64,000 bases of DNA from Streptomyces sp. CC0208 (GTDB taxonomy: Bacteria > Actinomycetota > Actinomycetes > Streptomycetales > Streptomycetaceae): positions 5,828,001 to 5,892,000 of the forward strand of contig NZ_CP031969.1 of NCBI RefSeq assembly GCF_003443735.1. The letters run 5' to 3'. Below, piece by piece: positions 1-7,210 of this stretch. Each line of letters starts with the position of its first letter. Position 1 is the stretch's first letter. The notes below the pieces were generated by a model. It saw only the letters and a program-made list of their open reading frames with translations, made no database searches and was not told where the DNA came from. The position numbers were made by a program, and so were the translations under genes.

Positions 1-10
1 GAGGACCGGC

Positions 11-1261
11 GTGCGGACTTCGCTCTATCCGGGAGTCGACGAACTGGAGCGAAGGGCCCGCACGCTGGTCCGCGCCGCCCCCGGCCTGCTGCGGCTGAGC
101 CGGGTCGGAGAGAGCCGGGCCGGGCGCCCGCTGTGGCTGCTGTCCGCCGGACGCGGCGAGCGCCACATCCTCGCCGTCGCGGGCGCGCACGCCAACGAAC
201 CCGTGGGTGGCGCCTCGGCGTTGCGGCTCGCCGCCCTGTTCGCCCGCAGGCCCCAGCTGCTCGAAACTCTCGGCTGCACCTGGCACTTCCTGCTCTGCCT
301 CGACCCCGACGGGGCGCACCTCGCGCACGGTTGGCAGCCGGAGGAGCCGGAGCCCTCGCTGACGGAGTGTCACCGGTACTTCTACCGGCCCGCGTTCGCC
401 CGCCAGCCGGAGTCGCTGCCCGTGCCTCCCGGGAAGCCGCTCCCCGAGTCGGCCGCGCTCGTCCGGCTCCTCGACGAGCTGCGGCCCGTGGCCCAGTTCA
501 CCCTGCACGGCATCGAGTTCGGCGGTGCCTTCGTGATGATGACGCGGGAGGTGCCCGGCGCCGCGGACGCCTTCCGGGAGACGGCGGCACACCTGCGCGT
601 ACCCGTCGACCGGGACCCCGTCGACGGCCCCGACTGGCGGCTCGACCCGCCCGGCGTCCTGGTGCTGCCCGACGGCCACGACGAGGGCGAACGCGACCCC
701 AGCGGGTACGTCGCCGAGAGCACCTGGTTCCATCCGCGCCGGCACGGCACCCTGACCACCCTGATCGAGGCCCCCGCCTGGGCCGTGCCCTCGGTGAGTG
801 ACGCCCGGCCGGTCACCGACCCGGACCGCGCGGCAGCCCGGCTGGGGGAGGTGCTGCTGGGCCGCACCCGGGAACTCGCGGCCGTCCTCGGGACGCGGCT
901 CGACACGGCCGTAGCGGAGGATCTGGCGCCGCTGCGGGTCGCCGCGCGGGAACTCCTCGACGTGGCGCCGTCGATCGTCGCGAGCTGGGCGGCGGAGGAA
1001 CCCGGGCGGTTCCGCGGCCACTTCGCCAGCCGGGGGATCTCCGCCCGCCGTATCCCGCTCAGGGTGGCGGCGATGGCGAGCCGCGCCCTGGCCCGCACCG
1101 ACCCCCGGACCGTCGAGATCCTCGACGACCTGGTGCGCGAGTGGAGCCAGGAGCTGGAGAAGACGTACGACCTGCGATGGGTGCCGGTGGCCGCGCAGAC
1201 CGGGCTGCACGTGCGGACGATGCTGACCACGGCCCGGCTGGTGTGCGGGGGAGGCGGATGA
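11..1261 (+). CDS. M14 family zinc carboxypeptidase-like protein
   Basis: A 416-residue protein of the M14 metallocarboxypeptidase fold. The zinc site is visible: His60 and Glu63 in the HANE motif, a third ligand His166 in FTLHGIEFGG, and a likely catalytic Glu253 in TLIEAP. Members remove C-terminal residues from peptides or hydrolyse amides on cell-wall or small-molecule substrates; I cannot tell which here. There is no signal peptide or membrane segment, so it is probably cytoplasmic. The GTG start is supported by a GAGGA ribosome binding site at positions 1-5, so the gene seems complete although it lies at the window edge. It converges on pepN with only 25 bases between stops. Substrate is unknown. 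Confidence 0.8.
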   Translation: MRTSLYPGVDELERRARTLVRAAPGLLRLSRVGESRAGRPLWLLSAGRGERHILAVAGAHANEPVGGASALRLAALFARRPQLLETLGCTWHFLLCLDPDGAHLAHGWQPEEPEPSLTECHRYFYRPAFARQPESLPVPPGKPLPESAALVRLLDELRPVAQFTLHGIEFGGAFVMMTREVPGAADAFRETAAHLRVPVDRDPVDGPDWRLDPPGVLVLPDGHDEGERDPSGYVAESTWFHPRRHGTLTTLIEAPAWAVPSVSDARPVTDPDRAAARLGEVLLGRTRELAAVLGTRLDTAVAEDLAPLRVAARELLDVAPSIVASWAAEEPGRFRGHFASRGISARRIPLRVAAMASRALARTDPRTVEILDDLVREWSQELEKTYDLRWVPVAAQTGLHVRTMLTTARLVCGGGG

Positions 1262-1286
1262 CCGGGGCCACCCGCCTCCCGCCGGC

Positions 1287-3863
1287 CTACTGGTCCGCCA
1301 GCGCGTCCGCCGCCTGGGCCTTCAGCGCGCGCTCCACGCCCGCGCGGGACTCGGAGACGAGCCGGCGCAGGGCCGCGTTCGGCTCCGCCGCAGCCAGCCA
1401 GGCGTCCGTCCTGTCCAGGGTCTCCCGGGAGACCTGGAGCGACGGGTAGAGACCGACCGCGATCTGCTGGGCGATCTCGTGCGAGCGGGACTCCCAGATG
1501 TCCTTGACCACCTCGAAGTACCGCTCCGTGTACGGCGCGAGCAGCTCGCGCTGGTCGGTCTGGACGAAGCCGCCGATGACGGCCTCCTGGACGGCGTTGG
1601 GCAGCTTGTCGGACTCGACGACCTGCGCCCAGGCCTCCGCCTTCGCCTCCGCGGTCGGCCGCGAGGCACGGGCCGTCGCCGCGTGGCGCTCACCGGCCGC
1701 GGTCCTGTCCCGCTCGTACTCGGCGGCGATCTCCGACTCGTCGTAGCGGCCCACGGAGGCCAGCCGCTGCACGAACGCCCAGCGCAGCTCGGTGTCGACG
1801 GCCAGGCCCTCGACGACCTGGGAACCGTCGAGCAGCCCCTCCAGGAGGTCCAGCTGCTCCGGCGTACGGGCCGTCGCCGCGAACGCCCGCGCCCACGCCA
1901 GCTGGTGGTCGCTGCCGGCCGCCGCGGACCGCAGGTGGGCCAGCGTGGCGTCGGTCCAGCGGGTCAGCAGGGTCTCGCGGGCGGTGGGGGCGGCGTACAG
2001 CTCGATCGCCAGCTTCACCTGCCGGTGCAGCGACTGCACGACACCGATGTCGGACTCCTTGCCGATACCGGAGAGGACGAGGGAGAGGTAGTCGCGGGTC
2101 GCGAGCTCCGCGTCCCTGGTCATGTCCCACGCCGACGCCCAGCACAGCGCGCGCGGGAGGGACGACTCGAAGTCGCCCAGGTGCTCGGTCACGAAGGCCA
2201 GCGACTGCTCGTCGAGGCGGACCTTGGCGTACGACAGGTCGTCGTCGTTGAGGAGCACGACCGCCGGACGGCGCTTGCCGACCAGCTGCGGTACGGCCGT
2301 CAGCTCGCCGTCGACGTCCAGCTCCACGCGCTCGTCGCGCACCAGCTTGCCGCTGTCGTCGTCGAGTTCGTACAGGCCGACCGCGATGCGGTGCGGCCGC
2401 AGGGTCGGCTCGCCCTTCGCGCCGGCGGGGAGCGCCGGGGCCTCCTGGCGGATCGCGAAGGAGGTGATGACACCGTCCGCGTCCGTCTCGATCTCGGGGC
2501 GCAGGATGTTGATGCCGGCCGTCTGCAGCCACGCCTTGGACCAGGCCTTCAGGTCACGCCCGGAGGTGGTCTCCAGGGCGCCCAGCAGGTCGGACAGGCG
2601 TGTGTTGCCGTACGCGTGCGCCTTGAAGTACGCCTGTACGCCCGCGAAGAACTCGTCCTCGCCGACGTAGGCGACGAGCTGCTTGAGGACCGAGGCGCCC
2701 TTGGCGTACGTGATGCCGTCGAAGTTGACCAGCACATCGTCCAGGTCGCGGATCTCCGCCATGATCGGGTGCGTGGACGGCAGCTGGTCCTGGCGGTACG
2801 CCCACGTCTTCATGGAGTTGGCGAAGGTGGTCCAGGAGTGCGGCCACCGGCTGTCCGGGGCGTACGCCTGGCAGGCGATGGAGGTGTAGGTGGCGAACGA
2901 CTCGTTCAGCCACAGGTCGTTCCACCACTCCATGGTCACGAGGTCGCCGAACCACATGTGGGCCAGCTCGTGCAGGATGGTCTCGGCGCGCATCTCGTAC
3001 GCGGCGTCGGTCACCTTGGACCGGAAGACGTACTGGTCGCGGATGGTGACCGCACCCGCGTTCTCCATCGCGCCCGCGTTGAACTCGGGCACGAACAGCT
3101 GGTCGTACTTCTTGAACGGGTACGCGTAGTCGAACTTCTCCTGGAACCACTCGAAGCCCTGCCGGGTCACCTCGAAGATGGCGTCCGAGTCGAGGTGTTC
3201 GGCGAGCGAGGGGCGGCAGTAGATGCCCAGCGGCACGGACTGGCCGTCCTTCTCGTACACGCTGTGCACCGAGTGGTACGGGCCGGCGATCAGGGCCGTG
3301 ATGTACGACGAGATCCGCGGGGTCGGCTCGAAGACCCAGACGTCGTCCTTCGGCTCCGGGGTCGGGGAGTTGGAGATGACCGTCCAGCCGGTCGGCGCCT
3401 TCACGGTGAACTGGAAGGTGGCCTTCAGGTCCGGCTGCTCGAAGGAGGCGAAGACGCGGCGGGCGTCCGGCACCTCGAACTGCGTGTACAGGTACGCCTG
3501 CTCGTCGACCGGGTCGACGAAGCGGTGCAGGCCCTCACCGGTGTTGGTGTACGCGGCGTCGGCGACGACCCGCAGGATGTTGCGGCCCTCCAGCAGGCCG
3601 GGCAGCGCGATCCGGGAGTCCTTGAAGACCTCCGCCGGGTCGAGCGGGTCCCCGTTCAGCGTGACCTCGTGAACGGTGGGAGCGACGAGGTCGATGAAGG
3701 ACTCGGCTCCGTTCTCGGCCACGTCGAAGCGCACCGTGGTCACGGACCGGTAGGTACCGCCCTCCTGCGCGCCGGAGAGGTCGAGATCGATCTCGTAGGA
3801 CTCGACGCTCAGCAGCTTCGCCCGCTGCTGAGCTTCGTCGCGAGTCAGGTTTGTGCCAGGCAC
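1287..3863 (-). CDS. pepN: Aminopeptidase N (first of two)
   Basis: An M1-family zinc aminopeptidase of 858 residues, the usual length for actinobacterial PepN. The substrate-binding GAMEN motif precedes the zinc motif HELAH at residues 298-302, with the third ligand Glu321 in NESF. It releases N-terminal amino acids from peptides in the cytoplasm and so completes protein turnover by proteases such as Clp. A C-terminal ERAP1-like helical domain follows. The start is a GTG with GAGGAG about eight bases upstream and gives the N-terminus MPGTNLTRDEA, which aligns with the second copy at 19110-21704. The upstream gap to the DUF1203 gene (3864-4012) holds both divergent promoters. Confidence 0.96.
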   Translation of the reverse strand: MPGTNLTRDEAQQRAKLLSVESYEIDLDLSGAQEGGTYRSVTTVRFDVAENGAESFIDLVAPTVHEVTLNGDPLDPAEVFKDSRIALPGLLEGRNILRVVADAAYTNTGEGLHRFVDPVDEQAYLYTQFEVPDARRVFASFEQPDLKATFQFTVKAPTGWTVISNSPTPEPKDDVWVFEPTPRISSYITALIAGPYHSVHSVYEKDGQSVPLGIYCRPSLAEHLDSDAIFEVTRQGFEWFQEKFDYAYPFKKYDQLFVPEFNAGAMENAGAVTIRDQYVFRSKVTDAAYEMRAETILHELAHMWFGDLVTMEWWNDLWLNESFATYTSIACQAYAPDSRWPHSWTTFANSMKTWAYRQDQLPSTHPIMAEIRDLDDVLVNFDGITYAKGASVLKQLVAYVGEDEFFAGVQAYFKAHAYGNTRLSDLLGALETTSGRDLKAWSKAWLQTAGINILRPEIETDADGVITSFAIRQEAPALPAGAKGEPTLRPHRIAVGLYELDDDSGKLVRDERVELDVDGELTAVPQLVGKRRPAVVLLNDDDLSYAKVRLDEQSLAFVTEHLGDFESSLPRALCWASAWDMTRDAELATRDYLSLVLSGIGKESDIGVVQSLHRQVKLAIELYAAPTARETLLTRWTDATLAHLRSAAAGSDHQLAWARAFAATARTPEQLDLLEGLLDGSQVVEGLAVDTELRWAFVQRLASVGRYDESEIAAEYERDRTAAGERHAATARASRPTAEAKAEAWAQVVESDKLPNAVQEAVIGGFVQTDQRELLAPYTERYFEVVKDIWESRSHEIAQQIAVGLYPSLQVSRETLDRTDAWLAAAEPNAALRRLVSESRAGVERALKAQAADALADQ

Positions 3864-4012
3864 GCGGTCATCTCCTCGTTATGTGTAGCTTCGGCGGTTC
3901 AGTCATCCTTCCACGAACTGTCTCCGACGGATCGGGGGATTACCCTGCGGATCGGCGGCGCCCCGTCCGATTTCCGCCGGTCATCCGTGTGCGTCTCCGT
4001 CAGCCTGGTCCC

Positions 4013-4492
4013 ATGACGACCTACACCGCACGCCCCGTCGACTCCACCGCCCTCAAGGAACTGCGCACCGCCGACGACGCCGGCCGCCCCCTGTCCCCCT
4101 TCCCGGACGAGGAGGGCGGTGCCCCGCTCCGCTGCTGTCTGCGCCGCAGTCGGCCCGGTGAGCGGATCGCGCTCGTCTCCTACGCGCCCCTGCGCCGCTG
4201 GTCGGCCGAGACGGGCGCCGAGCCCGGGGCCTACGACGAGCAGGGTCCCGTCTTCATCCACGCCGACGAGTGCGCGGGGCCGGAGGGGCGCGAGGGGTAC
4301 CCCTTCGCCGACGCTCACCGAACCGTCCGCCGCTACTCCGCCGACGGACGCATCCTCGGCGGTGAGCTGGTCGAGGCCCCCGACGACGACGCCTTCCGAA
4401 ACGCGTTCGACGACCCGTCCGTGGCGCTCGTCCACGTCCGGGCCGTCGAGTACGGCTGTTTCCTCTACGAGGTGCGCAGGCCCCCGGCCTAG
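4013..4492 (+). CDS. DUF1203 domain-containing protein
   Basis: A 159-residue protein that I recognise as the DUF1203 family from features such as the paired cysteines (residues 43-44, LRCCLR), a GPVFIHADEC segment and a C-terminal EVRRP tail. The biochemical function of the family is not known to me. I chose the ATG at 4013 because the frame further upstream runs through the promoter region of the divergent pepN. Pieces of this gene, an internal block and its 3' end, are repeated directly after its stop codon (see 4493-4594), so the locus has been rearranged. Confidence 0.8.
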   Translation: MTTYTARPVDSTALKELRTADDAGRPLSPFPDEEGGAPLRCCLRRSRPGERIALVSYAPLRRWSAETGAEPGAYDEQGPVFIHADECAGPEGREGYPFADAHRTVRRYSADGRILGGELVEAPDDDAFRNAFDDPSVALVHVRAVEYGCFLYEVRRPPA

Positions 4493-4594
4493 CCCTTGAG
4501 GTCGGCGGTCACCGGCTCCGCACATGTCCACGCCGACGAGTGCGCGGGGCCGGGCGGGCGCGACGGGTGCCTCTGAGGTGCGCAGGCCCCCGGG
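4493..4594. repeat. Scrambled partial duplication of the DUF1203 3' end and asd 3' end
   Basis: Positions 4469-4520 (end of the DUF1203 gene plus following bases) match 4575-4626 (intergenic plus the end of asd) at an offset of 106 with about six mismatches. Positions 4257-4302 inside DUF1203 match 4527-4572 at an offset of 270 with four mismatches in 46. The insert therefore holds an internally deleted second copy of the DUF1203 3' end, and the first copy is followed by a degenerate copy of the last asd codons. Unequal recombination between two related gene junctions would explain it. Confidence 0.8.
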
Positions 4595-5611
4595 CTAGCC
4601 CTTGAGCTCCGCCGCCACCAGCTCCGCGATCTGGACCGCGTTCAGCGCGGCGCCCTTGCGGAGGTTGTCGTTGGAGATGAACAGGGCGAGGCCGTTGTCG
4701 ACCGTCTCGTCGCGGCGGATGCGGCCGACGAAGGAGGCGTCCTGGCCGGCGGCCTGCAGCGGGGTCGGGATGTCCGAGAGGGTCACACCGGGGGCACCCG
4801 CCAGGAGCTCCGTCGCGCGCTCCGGGGAGATCGGGCGGGCGAAGCGGGCGTTGACCTGGAGGGAGTGTCCGGAGAAGACCGGGACGCGCACACAGGTGCC
4901 GGAGACCTTCAGCTCGGGGAGTTCCAGGATCTTGCGGGACTCGTTGCGGAGCTTCTGCTCCTCGTCGGTCTCGTTCAGGCCGTCGTCGACGAGGTTGCCC
5001 GCGAAGGGGAGAACGTTGAAGGCGATGGGGCGCTTGTAGACCTGCGGCTCGGGGAAGTCGACCGCCGAGCCGTCGTGGGTGAGCTTGTCCGCCTCGGCGG
5101 CGACCTTCTGCACCTGGCCGTGCAGCTCCGCCACGCCCGCGAGGCCCGAGCCGGACACCGCCTGGTAGGTGGTGGCGATCAGCGTCTGAAGGCCCGCCTC
5201 CGTGTCCAGCACCTTCAGGACCGGCATCGCGGCCATGGTGGTGCAGTTCGGGTTGGCGATGATCCCCTTGGGGCGGTCCGCGATCGCGTGCGGGTTCACC
5301 TCGGAGACCACCAGCGGGACCTCGGGGTCCTTGCGCCAGGCGGAGGAGTTGTCGATCACGACCGCGCCCTGCGAGGCGACCTTCTCGGCCAGCGCCTTCG
5401 AGGTCGCGCCGCCCGCCGAGAACAGCACGATGTCCAGGCCGGTGTAGTCGGCCGTCGCCGCGTCCTCCACCGTCACGCCGTCCAGGACCGACCCCGCCGA
5501 GCGCGCGGAGGCGAACAGGCGCAGCTCCGTGACCGGGAAGTTCCGCTCCTTGAGGATCCCGCGCATGACCGTGCCGACCTGTCCGGTGGCTCCGACGATT
5601 CCGACCCTCAC
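4595..5611 (-). CDS. asd: Aspartate-semialdehyde dehydrogenase
   Basis: A 338-residue enzyme that reduces aspartyl phosphate to aspartate semialdehyde with NADPH, the branch point to lysine/diaminopimelate, threonine and methionine. The N-terminal Rossmann motif GATGQVG is at residues 7-13, the catalytic cysteine is in NPNCTTM (about residue 123), and the substrate-binding VRVPVFSGHS segment is near residue 241. I chose the GTG at 5611 (VRVGIVGATG) because GGGAG lies about seven bases upstream and this matches the family N-terminus. The reading frame continues upstream but that extension looks non-coding. The last codons are part of the local duplication at 4469-4626. Confidence 0.96.
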   Translation of the reverse strand: MRVGIVGATGQVGTVMRGILKERNFPVTELRLFASARSAGSVLDGVTVEDAATADYTGLDIVLFSAGGATSKALAEKVASQGAVVIDNSSAWRKDPEVPLVVSEVNPHAIADRPKGIIANPNCTTMAAMPVLKVLDTEAGLQTLIATTYQAVSGSGLAGVAELHGQVQKVAAEADKLTHDGSAVDFPEPQVYKRPIAFNVLPFAGNLVDDGLNETDEEQKLRNESRKILELPELKVSGTCVRVPVFSGHSLQVNARFARPISPERATELLAGAPGVTLSDIPTPLQAAGQDASFVGRIRRDETVDNGLALFISNDNLRKGAALNAVQIAELVAAELKG

Positions 5612-5916
5612 GGTGACTCCCTCTGCGTGTCCTGGATGTGTCTGCGGCTTTTCCATCATGCGGCCGACCCGGGTCAGCCTGTCCAATTCTTTGTGCTCCA
5701 TGCTCGAGGACTGGGACGCCCGCAGTCCTCGAGCCCTTGCGGAACTCGCGTCGCACCCCGGCTGAGCTGGAGAAATTAGCCCCCCTGCGGCCCCGGGCCG
5801 CAAGCCGTGCGGCGCGTCCCGCCCGGTGTGACGTACACCTCGGAAGATTTTCCCCGGGCCCCGTCGAACGTTTCCCGCCCCACGGGCGTCGTAGGAGAAA
5901 CGCGGGGAGGGGAGGG
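5612..5916. promoter_or_regulatory. Divergent asd / sigma factor intergenic region with a 12-bp-arm inverted repeat
   Basis: This 305-base gap lies between the divergent asd and ECF sigma genes and must hold both promoters. The main visible structure is a perfect inverted repeat: GCTCGAGGACTG at 5702-5713 and CAGTCCTCGAGC at 5723-5734, separated by nine bases. It sits about 91-123 bases upstream of the asd start and could be an operator or a 5' UTR hairpin. A purine-rich GGGGAGGGGAGGG stretch just before 5917 serves as the ribosome binding site of the sigma gene. I see no convincing gene here. Confidence 0.5.
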
Positions 5917-6441
5917 GTGTCGGTGCTGCGCAGAATCGCCCGCCGAACCCAGGGGGACGACCCCCTGGACGCGGCGCAGGAACGCCGGGTGCGGGCCGTG
6001 CTCGCCCTGGGCGGGGTGCCGCAGGCGGACCTGCCGGACGGGGTGCAGCAGGTCCGCCTGCGGTTGCTGGAGCGGGCGGCGAAGGGGTACGAGGCGCCAC
6101 GGGACGTGTCCGCGTGGGCCGCCGTCGTCGCCTCCAACCTCGCCATGGACTGGCACCGGGCAAAGAAGCGCCAGGAGCGGCTGGGGGAGCGGCTGGCCTC
6201 GCTGCGCCAGCACGAGCACCCCTCGGGGGAGGACACCAGCGTGCTCTCCCTGGCCGTCGCCCAGGGCCTGGACGAGCTGCCCGACCAGCAGCGCCAGGTC
6301 CTCGTGCTGCGGTTCTTCGCCGATCTGCCGGTGCGCTCCATCGCCCAGGAGCTGGGTGTCCCGGAGGGCACGGTCAAAAGCCGCCTGCACACGGCGGTGC
6401 GGGCCCTGCGCGCCCGCCTGCACGAGGACGAGGTGGTGTGA
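5917..6441 (+). CDS. ECF-type RNA polymerase sigma factor (SigE-like)
   Basis: A 174-residue sigma-70 family factor with the two-domain ECF layout. Region 2 lies around SAWAAVVASNLAMDWHRAKKRQE, and region 4 at the C-terminus carries the helix-turn-helix QELGVPEGTVKSRLH after a typical LDELPDQQRQVLVLRFF stretch. It should direct RNA polymerase to a small regulon. The start is either GTG 5917 or GTG 5923; both use the purine-rich stretch upstream. The next gene starts one base after the stop, so the two are co-transcribed and the partner is the likely regulator. The inducing signal is unknown. Confidence 0.88.
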   Translation: MSVLRRIARRTQGDDPLDAAQERRVRAVLALGGVPQADLPDGVQQVRLRLLERAAKGYEAPRDVSAWAAVVASNLAMDWHRAKKRQERLGERLASLRQHEHPSGEDTSVLSLAVAQGLDELPDQQRQVLVLRFFADLPVRSIAQELGVPEGTVKSRLHTAVRALRARLHEDEVV

Positions 6442-6442
6442 C

Positions 6443-7147
6443 ATGAGCGCCGAGAACGAGACGTACGACAGCGACGCGCTCATGGCCGCCATCACCGGCG
6501 AGGAGCCCGGCGACGAGACCCGCGCGGACCCGGCGTTCCTGGCCGAGTACCGGGCGGCCGAGGCCGACCTCGGGCTACTGAGGGAGCAGCTCGGAATCCT
6601 CGGCGAGAGGCTCGCCGAAGCGCCGCCCGCGCCGAAACCCGTTCCCCTGCGGCCCTCCCGGACCGCCCGCCGGCGCGCCCGCACCCTGGCCTTCGGCACC
6701 CTCGCGGCGGCCGCCGTCGCGAGTGCCGTCACGGGCCTCGGCTGGCTCCTCGGGCACAGCGGTGCGGACAGCCTGAGCTCGGCCGACTCGGGGTCGTCCA
6801 AGGCGGAAGCCGGCGTCCGCTTCGGCAGCCCGTCCTACCTGGCCTGCGCCACCACGGTCGCCGAGGGCGAGGTCACCGCGGTCAGGGAACTCCCCGCAGC
6901 CGGGGAACTCCAGGTCACCGTGCACGTCAGCCACTACTACAAGCCGACACTCGGGGTGAAGGACCTCACCTATGCGATCGGCGAGTACGACCTCCCCGAA
7001 CCCCTCACCAAGGGCACCCGCGTCCTGTTCGGCGTGACCGGGGGCGCGCCGAGCCCCGACCACTGGGTGGTCGGCGAGCAGGAGATCGCGCGGGAGCGGG
7101 CCTGGGTCACCGCCTCGCTCCCGGCCTCGCGCGGGCTCGGCTGCTAG
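6443..7147 (+). CDS. Single-pass membrane protein, putative anti-sigma factor
   Basis: A 234-residue protein encoded immediately after the ECF sigma gene. It has an acidic cytoplasmic N-terminus with a predicted helical stretch (about residues 35-60), a basic RTARRRAR segment, one transmembrane helix at about 81-104, and an exported C-terminal domain of about 130 residues. The position and topology fit an anti-sigma factor. It lacks the HxxxCxxC zinc motif of ZAS-type anti-sigma factors, so if it binds the sigma factor it does so in another way. The function is inferred from context only. A strong hairpin follows its stop. Confidence 0.6.
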   Translation: MSAENETYDSDALMAAITGEEPGDETRADPAFLAEYRAAEADLGLLREQLGILGERLAEAPPAPKPVPLRPSRTARRRARTLAFGTLAAAAVASAVTGLGWLLGHSGADSLSSADSGSSKAEAGVRFGSPSYLACATTVAEGEVTAVRELPAAGELQVTVHVSHYYKPTLGVKDLTYAIGEYDLPEPLTKGTRVLFGVTGGAPSPDHWVVGEQEIARERAWVTASLPASRGLGC

Positions 7148-7154
7148 GGCACGA

Positions 7155-7190
7155 GAAAGGGCGGGCGCCCTCACGGACGCCCGCCCCTTT
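7155..7190. terminator. Bidirectional hairpin terminator
   Basis: AAAGGGCGGGCG and CGCCCGCCCCTTT form a stem of about twelve pairs with one bulge around a short loop, between the convergent sigma operon and the subtilisin gene. The T-rich and A-rich ends suit termination in both directions. Confidence 0.8.
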
Positions 7191-7210
7191 GATCGCCGTA
7201 CGGAGAAGTG

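Noticed and set aside
5638..5916. N-terminal extension of the sigma factor frame
   Set aside because: It covers the divergent promoter region and inverted repeat, and a better start with a purine-rich binding site exists at 5917.
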